Notes: generated by a model from the letters alone, not told the origin. Numbered from the stretch's first letter, positions 11,336 through 23,620 are shown. The stretch: DNA of 64,000 bases from Eucommia ulmoides (GCA_016647705.1 CM028326.1:30548446-30612445), one strand, 5' to 3'. Program-made: numbers and translations.

Positions 11336-12140
11336 ATGTTTCTCTCACCATCCCAAATTTGGCATGCTCGTTTAGGTCATACTTCATCTAACCGACTCCA
11401 ATTGCTTATCTTTAGCAGTCAGTTAGGTTTAGTTCAACATGAGTCTTTTAAATGTATTCGTTGCCAACTTGCAAAACAATCAACCCTACCTTTCAAAGAG
11501 AGTCAGTCTCTTTCCCTTGCATTATTTGATCTAATTCATTATGATATTTGGGGGTCTTCTCCTTATGCCTCGATGGGTGGTTGTCGTTACTTTGTTATCT
11601 TTGTAGATGACTACTCTTGATATACATGATTATTTCTCATGAAACATTGATCCGAGCTATTCTAAATATATTTTGAGTTTTCTTCTATGGTTCAAACCCA
11701 ATTTTCTAGAAATATCAATGTTTTCCGCTCAGATAATACAATGGAATACAATGATCATGTTTTTCTTAACCTGCTTCGCAAAAATGACACGCTCTCCCAT
11801 CGCTCATGTCCTTAGTACATCCCAACAAAATGGACAAGCTGAACGCAAACATAGACATATTCTTGACATAGTTCGTGCCCTCCTAATTTCTTCATCATGT
11901 CCTAAGCGTTTTTGGGGTGATGCTGCCTTCACAACCGTCTACACAATAAATCGTGTCCCTTTCACTACAATTCAGAACCAGTCTTCATTTGAGCGCCTTT
12001 TCGGTAAACCTCCCGATTACTCTGAGCTTAGAGTCTTTGGTTGCGTCTGTTTTATTTTTCTCAAACCACATGAACACAACAAATTGGGACCAAGGGTTCG
12101 TCTGTGTTGTTTTATTGGATGTGGCATCGAACATAAATAG
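11336..12140 (+). pseudogene. Copia GAG-pre-integrase and integrase remnant
   Basis: Signatures are IWHARLGHTSSNRLQ (zinc-binding HH region), IRCQLAKQSTLPF (CC), DLIHYDIWG and FVDDYS (catalytic core), and STSQQNGQAERKHRHI (third acidic region). Broken fossil. Confidence 0.85.
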
Positions 12141-12599
12141 TATCGGTGCTGGGATCCTATTTCTAAAACCTTTCGTATATTGCGATATGTCGTTTTTTGG
12201 GAACATTAAATATTTTATTCCTTAAGGTAATTTGATATGTCAACTCTCATCAACTCCATATTCTTTATTGATCTATCCATTGAGTTATTTCCAGAGGATA
12301 CAATTCAGGTACTGTTGAGTACACTCCAGCACCATTAGTTGAGCCTAACCTTGCACCTTATGCTGAGTCTACCTCAGAACCACCAGTTGAACCTACTCCA
12401 GAATCATTAGCTGATCTTACCCTTCCAACTCCAGCGACTATGCCTGAGAATTCTCCTATGGCCAATGATCCTGTATCGCATTCCGTTGACACCCACACCC
12501 CCGATCACCCTCGCCGCTCTATCAGGGTAACTCATCCTCCACATTACCTTTCTGATTTTCATTGTTTTTCCACTATACTTAATTTGTATGAGCCTCAAT

Positions 12600-13458
12600 C
12601 CTATAAAGAGGCTAGTACCAATCCTTTTTGGCAGAAAGCAATGAACGAAGAACTTCAGGCCCTCGCCAAAACTCATACCTGTGAAATTGTTGATCTGCCC
12701 CTGGAAAAACTCCTATTGGGTGCAAATAGGTGTTTAAGATCAAGAAGCTTTCTGATGGTTCTGTTAAACGATATAAAGTTCGACTTGTTTCCAATGGATT
12801 TGCTCAGGAATATGGCATTGATTATGAAGAGACATGTGCTCCAGTGGCAAGGCTCATATTTGTCCGTACACTTCTTGTCGTCGCCGCTATTCAAAAATAA
12901 AATCTATTTCAAATGGATGTCAAAAATGTATTTCTCAATGGAGATCTTCTTGAGGAAGTCTATGTGCATATTCCTTTCGGCTTGGCTGCCTCACGAAATA
13001 AAGTTTGTCACCTTCGCCATGCCCTATATGGTTTGAAACAAGCTCCACGTGCCTGATTTACCAAATTCAGCACTACTGTTCATCAGTTTGGGTTCACACC
13101 TAGTACTCATGATTCGGTTCTATTTATTCGATATACTGCTAACGGTATTATCTTTCTCTTACTGTATGTGGATGATATGGTTATTACTAGAAATGATCTA
13201 TGTGGCATTTCTGAACTTAAAAAGTTCATTGGTGGTCAATTCGAGATGAAAGATCTTGGCGTGCTCATCTATTTTCTTTATCTCGAAGTCTCATATAATT
13301 TTGATAGATATTTTTTCTCTCAGGCCAAGTATGCCTCGGATTTTCTTTCCAAGGCTGGGATCACTGACTCAACTACTACCACTACTCTTTTTGAGCCGAA
13401 TATTAGACTTACCCTACTCGATGGTTCACTTCTTCAGGATGCCACTCTATATCGCTAA
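12600..13458 (+). pseudogene. Copia reverse transcriptase remnant
   Basis: SYKEASTNPFWQKAMNEELQ is the classic start of the Copia RT domain. LLYVDDMV (with the YVDD catalytic word) lies near 13165, followed by LKKFIGGQFEMKDLG. Broken fossil. Confidence 0.85.
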
Positions 13459-14035
13459 CGGGTTGGAAGTTTTGTATATCTTACTGTCACTCGCCCTGAC
13501 ATTACCTATGCCGTCTATTAGGTCAGCAAGTTCTTGTTCGCTCCTCGGACCACCCATTACTCAACTGTTCTTCGTATTTTTCGGTATATCAAGGGTACTT
13601 TATTTCATGGGCTTCATTTCTCATCTTAGTCTGCTCCTGTCTTACAAGCTTATTCTGATGTCGATTAAGTCGGAGACCCCATCGACAGACATTTAACCAT
13701 TAGTTACTGTTTTTTTTTGGGTAATTCTCTTATTTCCTGGTGTAGTAAGATACAAACTGTGGTTGCTCACTCTAGTACTGAAACTGAATATCATGCCATG
13801 ACTGATACAACTTAAGAATTTCTCTGACTTCGCCGACATGGACATCTTTTCTTCTGCTGCCACTATCCTACACTTTGACAACAAGAGTGCCATTCAGATA
13901 GCTCACAATGATCTATTCCACACGAGCGTACAAAATATATTGAGACTGATTGCCACTTCATCCGTCATCACATTCTTCAGAATACAATTCGTCTACAATT
14001 TGTCAGTTCAGCTGATCAGATAGCAGACATTTTCA
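13459..14035 (+). pseudogene. Copia RNase H remnant
   Basis: Weak matches to the Copia RNase H region appear around 13600-14030, including VVAHSSTETEYHAM-type and ILHFDNKSAIQIAHN segments. Position and order support the call. Broken fossil. Confidence 0.75.
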
Positions 14036-14109
14036 CTAAGGCTCATCCACCCGGATGCTTTCACTCTTTAGTTTTTAAACTCAAGTTCACCTCTCACTTA
14101 CCGCCTTAA

Positions 14110-14122
14110 GTTTGAGAGGGGA
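14110..14122 (+). other. Polypurine tract of the Copia fossil
   Basis: TTTGAGAGGGGA lies immediately upstream of the 3' LTR start TGTTAG. This is the expected position for plus-strand priming in this family. Confidence 0.8.
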
Positions 14123-14280
14123 TGTTAGTGTATTATATGGGGTTGGCTCACCTGGCCCATTAAGCCAAAACCCTAGCCCCCACTTCCCCTGTAAATATGT
14201 GTATATATCATTGTATTCTTGTATCACTTTTCATAATATCAATTCATGATTCATTCTCCCACTTCTCAATTATCTTAACA
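14123..14280 (+). repeat. 3' LTR of the 9815-14280 Copia fossil
   Basis: 158 bp, the same length as the left LTR and about 87% identical by eye. It ends TTAACA directly before the GAGTT duplication. Confidence 0.95.
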
Positions 14281-14285
14281 GAGTT

Positions 14286-14546
14286 GAATTCAAGCGGTAA
14301 ATGTTTGTTTGTTTAATATTTGGGCCAAGTCGAGTTTATTTGCAAACAACTTGACTCTTATACGTGCTCCAATATCTTCGCGAATAAATTATACAAATAA
14401 TAAATAATTTTTTTATAAATATTTTAATTTAATTTTGTATAATTATATTTTTGAGCTTAATTTGTTCTCGTTTATGTTTTTAGATGGTGCTCTACTTGAG
14501 CTCGAGTTGAGATATATTTACACAAGTCAAGTTCGAACAAGATATG
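14286..14546. repeat. Middle piece of the AGCTCGAG-rich old repeat
   Basis: It contains GGGCCAAGTCGAGTTTATTT and ACTTGAGCTCGAGTTGAGAT words. It lies between two LTR elements that both inserted into the same older unit. No gene is visible. Confidence 0.5.
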
Positions 14547-14899
14547 TGATGGACGTTAATTGAATAAAAATAAAATACCTAATAATATAAAGAAGAGAAT
14601 TTTGTTCAAATAATTCAATAATCAATTCAAAGGTATATTTCTATTACAATAAAATCTCATTATGTAGACTTAGCACAACAAACAATGATGACTACTCAAC
14701 AAAATAAAAACAATGGTTACTTAAACAAAGATAAGAATAACAACTCCTTAACAAAATAGGAATAACAGTTACTTGATAAAATATGAATAATGGTTACTTT
14801 AATAATTATAATTAACTATTGTGAAAAAAACGATGCTAATGATTTTTTCACCCCTGCTGTACATAAGTTCGAAGCAGTGGCCTTAGTCAATCCCCATCA
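14547..14899 (-). repeat. 3' LTR of the 14547-18887 Gypsy fossil
   Basis: 353 bp. It is collinear with 18532-18887 over its whole length. Confidence 0.85.
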
Positions 14900-15001
14900 A
14901 TTTTTCTCGGCTGAGAAGAACTTGCCTCCGGAGAGTAATAAGAATGGTATAGCTCCAAGAAATTAAGTGCAAATCAATTTAACTTCTCATCTAGAATCCA
15001 C

Positions 15002-15232
15002 TTAGTATCTGAGAGTGATCGATTCTTCCATTTGACAAGATACCTTTGATATCCACCTTGTGATGAGCCAATGATCTCGTCTTCTAACACCTTCAATTTG
15101 ATCGTCGCTATATGGTGGTAGATGGGGCAACGTCAGTGTTGGCGCAGGCCAATTAATATATTTCCTAGGAAGAGTACTTGTGGAAACCATAGGAGACTTG
15201 AGTGTGCCTTGATAAGATAACAAATCTTCCAC
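15002..15232 (-). pseudogene. Gypsy integrase tail / chromodomain-like remnant
   Basis: The minus-strand peptide VEDLLSYQGTLKSP resembles the conserved tail preceding the chromodomain. Downstream, DHWLITRWISKVSCQ occupies the place of the 'YLVKW.G' chromodomain core. Fossil. The chromodomain call is an inference. Confidence 0.5.
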
Positions 15233-15786
15233 ATTGAAAACCAGACTAACATGCGTATGAGATGGTAAATAAAGTAGATAAATCTAGCATGCAGTTTCTT
15301 AAAAGAGAATTTTGTCAAGCGGATATGGATTATGTGCTCATTCCTAGATGTACTATAAATTAGGATGCCATCAAAGTATAACACCAAAAATTTCCCAATA
15401 AAAGATCGTAAAATTTCAGTCATCACTCTCATTAAGATACTTGGTGCATTGGAGAGTCCAAATGACATAAATAATCATTTTGTACAAGCCATCTTGGGTC
15501 TTAAAGGTAGTCTTCCATTTGCCCTATGTCGGATTTGAATTTGATGGTACCCATTACACACGTCGATCTTTGTGTACCATTTGGACTCTACTATCTAGTT
15601 TAGCAAGTAATCAAGTCTAGGGATAGGAAATCGATACTTAATCGTGATCCTATTAATGACTTGACTATTCATACACATTCTCCAAGAGCCATCTTTTTTG
15701 GGAGTCATCAAAGCAGGAACTGGACAAGGGCTAAGGCTAGGCTGAATTTGAGCTTTTGTGAGGAGATTATCTACCTGCCTATTCAT
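15133..15786 (-). pseudogene. Gypsy reverse transcriptase remnant
   Basis: PALMTPKKDGSWRMCMNSQV, MSFGLSNAPSILMRVM and LVLYFDGILIYS are unmistakable Gypsy RT blocks (family motifs KKDGSWRMC, PFGL.NAP, FDDILIYS). Confidence 0.9.
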
Positions 15787-16089
15787 TTTTGCCTATTCTT
15801 TGGGATTCAACTTATAATGTGGGTAATTAGGCAGTTAAGATCCTAATACTGGGTCAATGGTATGCTGAATGTTCGTCATTGGTGGTAATTCTTCAGACAG
15901 TTCTTTGGGTGTCACGTCCCAGTAGGATCGAGAATTTTTCCTTTTCCTACTAATGCCAATAGGACCCTGAGTTTTTACTATCATGTTCAAACTTCTGACT
16001 AGATAAGATATGAAGTTTATTCTTATAGGTTTTTTTGTGAAGAAAACTCATTTCTTGTTTGGCTTTCTTTTGGGTTGGGTTTGGCGGGT

Positions 16090-16500
16090 TTTAAAATGAT
16101 ATTTTCGCCAGCATGTTAAAAGACATAAGTATGGTCCCTACCAAAATTTTTCACGTCCACGTCGTAGAGCCATGGATGACCTAGGAGAACATGAGCAACA
16201 TCCATAGGTAAAACATCACACCAAATCTGCGTAGAGTCATCACCCATCTTGATTGGTAGCAAACAAGTCTTAGAAACAAGTAAGAAGGTTTTTATCTACT
16301 TAGGCAACCCTATAGGGATGAGGGTGTGGGTCAATTTTCAGCTTTAACTTAGCAACAATGGACTTGGATACAACTTTCATTAGGTTTCCTCCATCGATAA
16401 CCAACTTACAAACTCTATCCCCACACTTGACATAAGTGTGAAAGATACCAGTACGTTTCTAGGTGTCAGAATCAATTGGCGTAGTAGTGATACACCTCAT
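16090..16500 (-). pseudogene. Gypsy protease remnant
   Basis: The minus-strand translation contains QIWCDVLPMDVAHVLLGHPW, the conserved C-terminal block of plant Gypsy proteases (usually 'CDVVPM.A.HLLLGRPW'). Confidence 0.75.
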
Positions 16501-16619
16501 AACATTAAGACAAGCATTCCTGGACTCGTCCCCTAGTTCTTTTCCCTTTGTTTGCTGGTTTTAAAGGTTCTACTCCTTCGTTAGCTTTTTCCTCATCTAG
16601 GGGTTTTACCTCTTCGACA

Positions 16620-17650
16620 CATATTGTCAGGGTTTGATGTGGGCTACGCAATGCAAGGTGACCTATACCATGACAATTATGGCATTCAATGGAGGAGAAA
16701 TCTCTAATCTTAGTCGTACTAGGTCTTTGGTGGATACTTTGACTAGGATTAGAACTTGTCCTAGAAGTTCCAGGTGGTATGTGAATGGGGTTGTAATGAC
16801 TTTTGAGTTCTATGGAGACAGGTTGTGATTGATTAGTCCCGTGTGATTTCTCAAAAGATGCAAATCTAGACTGATTTGATTTTCCTATAAGTTATTCTTC
16901 TCTGATTGGGAAACTTAGAGAACCTCTATATTTCTAGAGCCTTATGATATGTCTCTTTCAATGATTTTGGTGAATAGAGAGAGACTTTTATTTGAATATC
17001 ATGCCTTAACCTATTAATGAATTTAGTGACATGACCCATGATGACTCATCAATATCACATCTCAACATTAATTTCTCAAATCTGGCTACATAATCAAATA
17101 CGCTAGAGGAAAATTATTTAAGGTCGAGCCATTGGTTCATTAGTTGTTGTATATAAGATGTCAGAGGATACTTTTCTTTTAGCCGACGTTTCATGTCCTC
17201 CCAACGGGTGATAGATGTCTCTCCTATTCATTCCATGTTTCATTAGACACCTTACCAATACCTCTTAGCATACCCAATAAGTTTTATTTTGGCAAATTTG
17301 ACCCTATGGTTGTCAAACATCTCATACCATTCAAAATAATCTTCCAAAACATCAACTTGCACCTTTCTAGTAATATCATCATGGTCAAAGCAAGGTCTAT
17401 CGTGGGCTCTTACTGGTTTAGGATTGCCAAGTGTCTCCCCTTCATAAGGGTATAATTCATTGCAAATTTCTAGACCCTCATCAAATGGATATTTAGGGGC
17501 TATGAGATGACGACTCCCTAGGGGACATCTCCTATCAAAGGACGTAGGCCTACCCTCTATTTCATTCAGGCTTTGCTAAGGGTAATTGTGGGAAAGAGCT
17601 AAGGTAGGTGAAGAGCTTGCATGTGAAACTTTCAGAGCACTAGACATTGA
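16620..17650 (-). pseudogene. Gypsy gag remnant with zinc knuckle
   Basis: Near 16645-16690 the minus strand reads ECHNCHGIGH, a CCHC zinc knuckle. Further right (17020-17420) weak matches to the retrotransposon gag domain are seen, at the expected distance from the primer site. Confidence 0.65.
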
Positions 17651-18531
17651 GTGGGAGGCTGGTAAATTTTCATTATGGTGAAAAAAACTTGACTCAACTC
17701 TAGTTTCTCTTACTAGTTGTTTTTCTATGTGCCTAGTAGCCCTATGGTTTCAATGTTGCTCAACTAGTTGAGTGATCAGACTACATAACTCAATGCAGAC
17801 CTCCTTATAGGATTTAGTTTGTCACGTATGGAGGTCGGTGTATAAATCATATCGATTTTGCTTCACTTGCTCTCGAAGGTGATTAACATAATTTTGAAGG
17901 CATTATGTTGAATTTTGAAGATTAGCCAAAATCTCTTGCATGATTTGGACTTCTTGTTGAAAATAATTTTGCATAATTTTGTAGGTCTCAAATAGTCATA
18001 AAGTGGATTATAAAGTGATGATATTAATGCCTCAAATATTCTAAGTGGAAGTACTACAATGCTATATTATCACAAAAGAAAATAGTGCAATAGGGTACCA
18101 ATGTGACAAGAAACATAGAAATAATTTTGTATAAATATTTTTTAAATTTATTTCTATTTTTTTAATTATTAAAATGGAAAGAATGGGAATAGAACAATAG
18201 TGTGTATGTGTGTGTGTTTGTGTATACACATTTTTTTCTAAGTATAGTAGGACTTATAGACCGTGTCTGGGGCACAAAGCAATCAACAACAACTACGAAG
18301 AAAATCTAGAGTAGATCTGGGGTGCGGTGAAGCTCCGACGAGGGATAGCGAAGGCTTGGAATAGACCCAGTGAGTTCCGACAAAGGCAAACTAGCAAAAT
18401 CTGAGTTGTCAGATTGTCGCAGCGGAACGTGGCTGGGCTAATTAATGGTGGCTAGAGTGTTTTTATCAGTGGTGGCTAGGATTTTGGTTTGCACGCAAAG
18501 CGTGAAGGATCAAGTGAGGTCTAATACCAAT

Positions 18532-18887
18532 CGATGAAGGAGGACAATTGAAAAAAAAAAAAAACTAATAATATAAAGAATATAATTTTGTTCAAATAAT
18601 TCAATAATCGATTAGTCAGATGTGTCTTTCTATTACAATAAAACCTCATTATATAGTCTTACCATAACAAACAATAACATCTACTTAACAAAACAGAAAT
18701 AGTGATCACTTAACAAAAATAAGAATAACGGCTACTTGACAAAATAGGTGAAACGGTTACTTCACAAAATAGGAATAATGACTACTTTAATAACTATAAT
18801 TAACTACTACGGAAAAAGAGACACTAATAATTTTTTCTCCCCCGCCGTACATAAGTTCTAAGCGATGGCCTTAGTCGATCCCCATCA
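18532..18887 (-). repeat. 5' LTR of the 14547-18887 Gypsy fossil
   Basis: 356 bp. The primer-binding site lies just inside it, at about 18518-18529 on the minus strand. Confidence 0.85.
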
Positions 18888-19010
18888 GTATATTGCTCAA
18901 GTTTGATCTCAAGCTCGAGCTCGTCTGGTTTAAAAGCCAAAATAAATAAATAAATAAGTTTGTGCATTTACTACTCGGCTTGACTCATTTATATCCTTGC
19001 ACACTATCAT
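18888..19010. repeat. Right piece of the AGCTCGAG-rich old repeat
   Basis: CTCAAGCTCGAGCTCGTCTGG and GGCTTGACTCATTTATA words complete the repeat broken by the two LTR elements at 9815 and 14547. Confidence 0.5.
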
Positions 19011-19249
19011 CCAATAAAGTTTGAGGGTAGCATTGAAAATAAAGTTTTTGAGACTTGAACCCCTAAAGTATGACCATTATCTCACTTTGGTTCCAATAAT
19101 TTTAATTTGAACAGATAACACCCAATTTTTTTTAATCAACCTGCTTTACTCCAAGTCATTAAACACATTATATTTTTTGACCATAAACAATCATGTGTGA
19201 TGCATCTAACCGTTTTAAGGGCTTAATGGACACACTTGTCAAGATCTTT
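19011..19249. other. Unassigned AT-rich stretch
   Basis: No coding potential or repeat structure was recognised. Confidence 0.4.
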
Positions 19250-20474
19250 ATCATTATTGCAGAACATTAAACTATTTGGACATGCATCCCATGTTTTACA
19301 AGAATAATTGAGCTAAACAGAAAACTTATTCGCTGTGATACATTTTTAATTGGTTTAGTTGGATAGTGCACTAGATCAAAGAAGACTAGGTAGGTTTTAA
19401 TCGGTTTAATGTAATAGTGAAAAACAAATTCAACAGTATATGGGAGAGAGAGGGAGATATGGGAAAAGAGAGACGGGCGCTCCCAACTTATGCACAAGGT
19501 CGACCACAGGCTCTTTAAATAGAGTCTAGGGCTTTGTAACCTAGACATATCTTTCTCGTATTTATACTTTGAACACCAAACTTCTTAGAATGTTCGGTAT
19601 TCTTGCCAATTTTTTCTAAAAGACTATTTAGGCTCTCATTTTTTTTAACGTGTGACTCGTTATGTTCATATGAAAATATGGAAATTGGAAATTAATTAAT
19701 TAACTAATTGAAAACTAAAACAATTCTATTTTTGCCTTGTGACTGACGAAACTGTTTCTCTACAGAACTCTCATTAATTATGGTTAATGTCTAACAACAT
19801 GCCATAAATATATCTAGTTGATAAGAATTTCATGCAGACAACCTCCTCAATTGTAATTACCACGTTATTTGATCTCTTTACGTTAATGATCTCTAAAGAA
19901 CCAATAATGTATGGATCATGTCAGAACTCCTAGTTCTATCATACATATTTTATTATTAACACAATTCATCTTGTGATACTGATTGAAATATCATCATGAT
20001 CATCATAATTCTCAGGCCAGAGATTTCATTCGAATTACATTAAATCTAATCACATGGGGCACATCCCTTTTTACTGAGGGCGATATATCCTCTCTTGTAT
20101 ACTCAAATCTTCACATATACTAAATGAGTACATTTGACGACTTGTGACTAAAATGCAACAGTTAGTACTGTCAATGTATAGTGAACGTCTATGTCAGTAT
20201 CCAATATCAAGGATGATCACATTCAGACCCTTATATAACTTAGTGAGTCCCTTTTATAGTTGTTCTACTGTCTCACACTAATGGTTCTTAGATTCACTAT
20301 ATCAATAGAGAAAACACCCTACAAGCTAGTTGAACCAAATTTTTAAGTACCAACTCAACAACTCTAAACAACTAAGAATATTTAAGATATTAGTTACCAA
20401 AATATCTATGATCACTCATTTTAATCGCCATTATAGACTAAGACATTTTAACTATATATATATGGCATCTAACA
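19250..20474 (-). repeat. LTR-like block, possibly a solo LTR
   Basis: On the minus strand it would start TGTTAGATGCCATATATA (at 20474). It carries a promoter-like TCTATTTAAAGAGCC near 19515 and has the base composition of a long plant LTR. The inner words (CATGTGATTAGATTTAATGT, TGAAATCTCTGGCC) resemble a common plant LTR family from memory. No partner LTR, primer site or target-site duplication was found, and the left edge is a guess. Confidence 0.4.
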
Positions 20475-20559
20475 AAAAATATAATAGAATTAAGTAAAAT
20501 GTCATAAATTATCTTTGTTAATAAATACTTGAGATAGTCATTTTATAAAAAACAACCAC

Positions 20560-21537
20560 TGAAAAGAATAAATTTGATTGACTATAGGGAATATCTCCAA
20601 CCGTATGCTCTGGAGTGGTAGCCTGAGAAGGACGAATCACTTTCTGGGTAAGTTGTGGCTACATTTGTGCTAACGCCTTTATCTTCTGGGGCATCTAGGC
20701 CAACAAACCAGTGGTCTCACTAGAGCCCCTTGACTGTTGTGATGCGATATGGATAGTGATCAACTCTCGAAGAACTTGGTTCACGTTGATATTATTTTTG
20801 TTGTTACTATCGGTGGCCATCCTTGACGATCGCAAGACTACCATGAAGTTACTCATAATTGAAAGAAGAAAGTTGAGTGGTACTTGAATTTTGCAGCGTT
20901 CTCACAGACGATGCTAAACTAATGGAGCTGAGATATGGTTCAACCAAATTTCAGTCGAATCAGCGAGATGGACCACCAGTAACCTTCCAAAAAAAACCTA
21001 AAATCGGGGAGTCGGGGAGTTTTTTTTCCAAACGAAATTCCTCTAGCATGAGAGCAAGTTAGTTGCTCAAGAGAAAGTTAAAAACTTTTCATGGAATTTT
21101 TAGGAGAGTATTGGCTAGGAAAGTATTGATTACCTCTACTAATCGATGTCAAGTCTTTATGTAGGTGTGGAGATTGAGATATTTATGGCCATGAATCCCT
21201 CGTATTTCGGATGAGTAAATTTGTCTTCCCCATATTGAGAAGCCGGAGATCCCTCATGTTTTTGGAGATCTGGTGCTTGTGGTCTCGTATCTTGAGATAT
21301 TGTGGAATAAGAACCGCCTGACTATCCCAGATAATACATTAAATTGGAACTGTAACGTGTTGAGCACTAATTGGAATTGTAATGTGTTGAGCTCGTTGAG
21401 CTGCAATTATAGCGCTTAGAATTGTCCGAGCTGCTCTTGCATAGAAATGAGCTCAATGAGGTTGTTGGAGGTTCACCCCCATTCCTTGTCTGTACTCTGA
21501 GCTTAATTCAACTCATTTTGACTCTTGAGCTCACCTA
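20560..21537 (-). mobile_element. 5' fragment of a second Tat-type Gypsy fossil
   Basis: On the minus strand, 20900-20917 reads TTAGCATCGTCTGTGAGAA, a decayed form of the TGGCGCCGTCTGTGG-type primer site used by Tat-lineage Gypsy elements. To its left a gag-like start (MATDSNNKNNINVNQVLREL) follows at the expected distance. To its right, 20923-21537 would be the 5' LTR. The fragment ends abruptly near 20580, and its LTR is overrun on the right by the Tat element starting at 21538. Broken fossil, undated. Confidence 0.6.
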
Positions 21538-22128
21538 TGATGATGGTGAATATGGTCTTGGGCCACCCACTATGAGAGCCCAAAAAATCTATCGAAAAAG
21601 GCCTGGGTCACGCACCTAGGCCCATCACCTTCAGTGGGCCAAACCCTAGAGGGAAGAAAAACACTCTTGGAGAAACCAGGGGCACATCCACAACGAGGGT
21701 CAGGTCCGCGAGGCGCAACTCTAATCGCCAGGGGACAAGTCCCCGCCAGATCAGCGAAGAATATTCGCATGGCGTGGAGGGCACATAAATAATAGAGCAG
21801 TTATTACGCTATAACCGATTTGGTGATGAGACACTCCATTCTCTTTTTAGACCTGGCCAGGGACCGAATAAATACTCGGGTATGACATGGGCTCAAGTAT
21901 GTGATATTATGTTGTGAAATGTAACCGCATGCAAGATCACATAGTGTTTAGCAAAGACATTCAACTTTATATTTTTCTCCACCGTATACTTACTATCACG
22001 CCGGAGGTCCTTCACCTGGATCACCCCCATGTATTAAAGATTTGTGCAGAAACCCTTCTGAAAGAAGCAGGACGGAGGCAGTCAAGGGCATACTTACAAA
22101 TTCACTGTGTTACTATTTTCCAGCAACA
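21538..22128 (+). repeat. 5' LTR of the Tat fossil
   Basis: 591 bp ending CCAGCAACA. It is collinear with 46872-47482. Shared words include CATAACCGATTTGGTGATGA-type and ATCACCTTCAGTGGGCC. A TATA-like AATAAATACTCGGG lies near 21866. Confidence 0.88.
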
Positions 22129-22133
22129 TTAGT

Positions 22134-22148
22134 TGGCGCCGTCTATGG
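22134..22148 (+). other. Primer-binding site of the Tat fossil
   Basis: TGGCGCCGTCTATGG follows the LTR end after a TTAG spacer. The TGGCGCC class is typical of Tat/Athila elements. I do not assign the tRNA. Confidence 0.8.
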
Positions 22149-22399
22149 AAATGACAGTCACAGTTGTGTTTTCTATCCATTGTACTTCGATAGCTCTCCA
22201 TTCATGCTTACTCGCTCCAAGAGTATCACCTTAAGAGAAAATCCTCTATCGATACAAAAGTTGCAGTTCAATCACTTGCCTTTCCAGGAAGCGTCGATGA
22301 ACCCTCATGCACCCAGCCCCGCGTCCGTGCATGGGGAAGCTTCCCGCTAGAAAATTGAGAACCAGGTTATTGAGCTAAATCTCCAGATTGTGTAGGTAG

Positions 22400-23620
22400 T
22401 GAATATGGTTTAGGTGCCTTCCCGTCCACCTCCGGAGTTAGTTGTCTTCTTCCTCGAGAGGGCTTTCGCCAGGGAGTGTAGTTGCATTTTACAGGACATG
22501 TCTCTATTGGGATGGAGCACATACACAGCCCCCATGACGAACCCTTGGGAGTTTACATCCATTTGCGGGTGGAGTCACACCTTCAGAGGTCTCTATCTTC
22601 TTTGTCTGAAGGCTTCTACGATAAGTCGCGGCTGCACCAACCCAAGAACGGTACCCCTTCGGGATCATACACCGACCATGGAGTATCACCTGAACGAAAT
22701 AGAGGTCAGGATACAAGTCCTTGCAGAGGGCACCAGAAACGAGGTATATTGCCCGACTCATCCTCCTTTTGCTAGGAAGGATGAACTAGTACCTCATTGA
22801 TTTGCCTATCCCTCCAACCAAATGTCACCCTATGATGAACGAAAGATCTCATTGACCATGTAGCTACCTTCAAGATTATCTTGGATCTCTAGGGGTCCTA
22901 CGATTCATTGCGTTGCAAATCCTTTCCCGTTACCTTGCATGGTAGAGCTCGAGAATGGTATCTTACAATCCTTCGTCGCTTCATCCCATGTTTTGCCGAC
23001 TTTGAGAAGGAGTTCCTGATATGATTCAAGTGCAATTTTAAGAAGTCTAAAACCTCCACCCACCTCCTCACCATCAAACAGGGCTAGGATGAGCCGCTCA
23101 ATTAGTTTCTCAATCGCTTAGACAAAGAGGCCAGAGATGTTGACCTTCTGGATAACGGGATGGCCCTCGCCGCGCTCATGAGTGAATTAAGAGAGATGAA
23201 GGTTTTCTACTACCTTGCCAAAAATCTAGTGTGGACCTTGGATGATGCCCTGTCCCAAGAGTTGCACTTTAGTGAGGTGAATTTTCTAATGGAGGACAAG
23301 GGTAGTGCGGAGGGACCCAAAAAGCGGGAAGACTTCGGAGAAGAGAGACAACTCCCGCTGATGTGGAACAAGAAGTTCAAAGAGAAAGGAAGACTGAGGG
23401 ACAATAGGTGGGCCTCAGCTTAGAGGCCAGAGTAATTTACACATGTGAGGCTACCTGTGGCAATGATCCTGCATGAGATCGACGGGAAGAAGCCCGACTT
23501 GGCTCGTTAAAGGCTAAAGAGAGGAAGAAGAGGACAAATAAATACTGTGAGTTCCACAAGGACCATGGTCACACAACGGATGAATGTTACCAGCTAAAGG
23601 AAGAAATCGAAAACCTGATA
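22400..23620 (+). pseudogene. Tat gag remnant
   Basis: It includes a retrotransposon-gag-like block around 22830-23300. Near 23540-23605 it has [20 protein letters not shown], the hallmark Cys/His region of Tat-lineage Gag. Broken fossil. Confidence 0.85.

Larger units (their letters stand above)
9815..14280 (+). mobile_element. Ty1/Copia LTR retrotransposon fossil, both ends present
   Basis: It is 4,466 bp long with 158-bp LTRs (9815-9972, 14123-14280) starting TGTTA and ending TTAACA (the left copy ends TTAATA). A perfect 5-bp target-site duplication GAGTT lies at 9810-9814 and 14281-14285. A primer-site-like TGGTATTAAGAAC follows the left LTR, and a purine run (TTTGAGAGGGGA) precedes the right LTR. 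Inside are protease, integrase, RT and RNase H remnants in Copia order. I counted roughly 20 differences between the LTRs by eye (about 13%), which at usual plant rates is several million years. The element is broken at many points. The leader/gag zone (9973-10808) is not recognisable. Confidence 0.95.
14547..18887 (-). mobile_element. Ty3/Gypsy chromovirus-type fossil with both LTRs
   Basis: LTRs at 14547-14899 and 18532-18887 share long words such as TTTTGTTCAAATAATTCAAT and AATCCCCATCA-type ends. On the minus strand they start TGATGGGGAT. The primer site is on the minus strand left of the right LTR (TGGTATTAGACC, about 18518-18529). Reading leftward come a gag region, protease, RT and then a C-terminal piece whose spacing (VEDLLSYQGTLKSP ... 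ISKVSCQMEE) resembles the tail plus chromodomain of plant chromoviruses. It is shorter than a full element (about 4.3 kb) and clearly broken. The LTRs look roughly 15% diverged by eye, so it is old. No clean target-site duplication was found. Confidence 0.88.

Noticed and set aside
22414-22800. 128-codon frame as a separate gene
   Set aside because: It lies in the gag zone of the Tat fossil and overlaps other frames. It is treated as part of that fossil.
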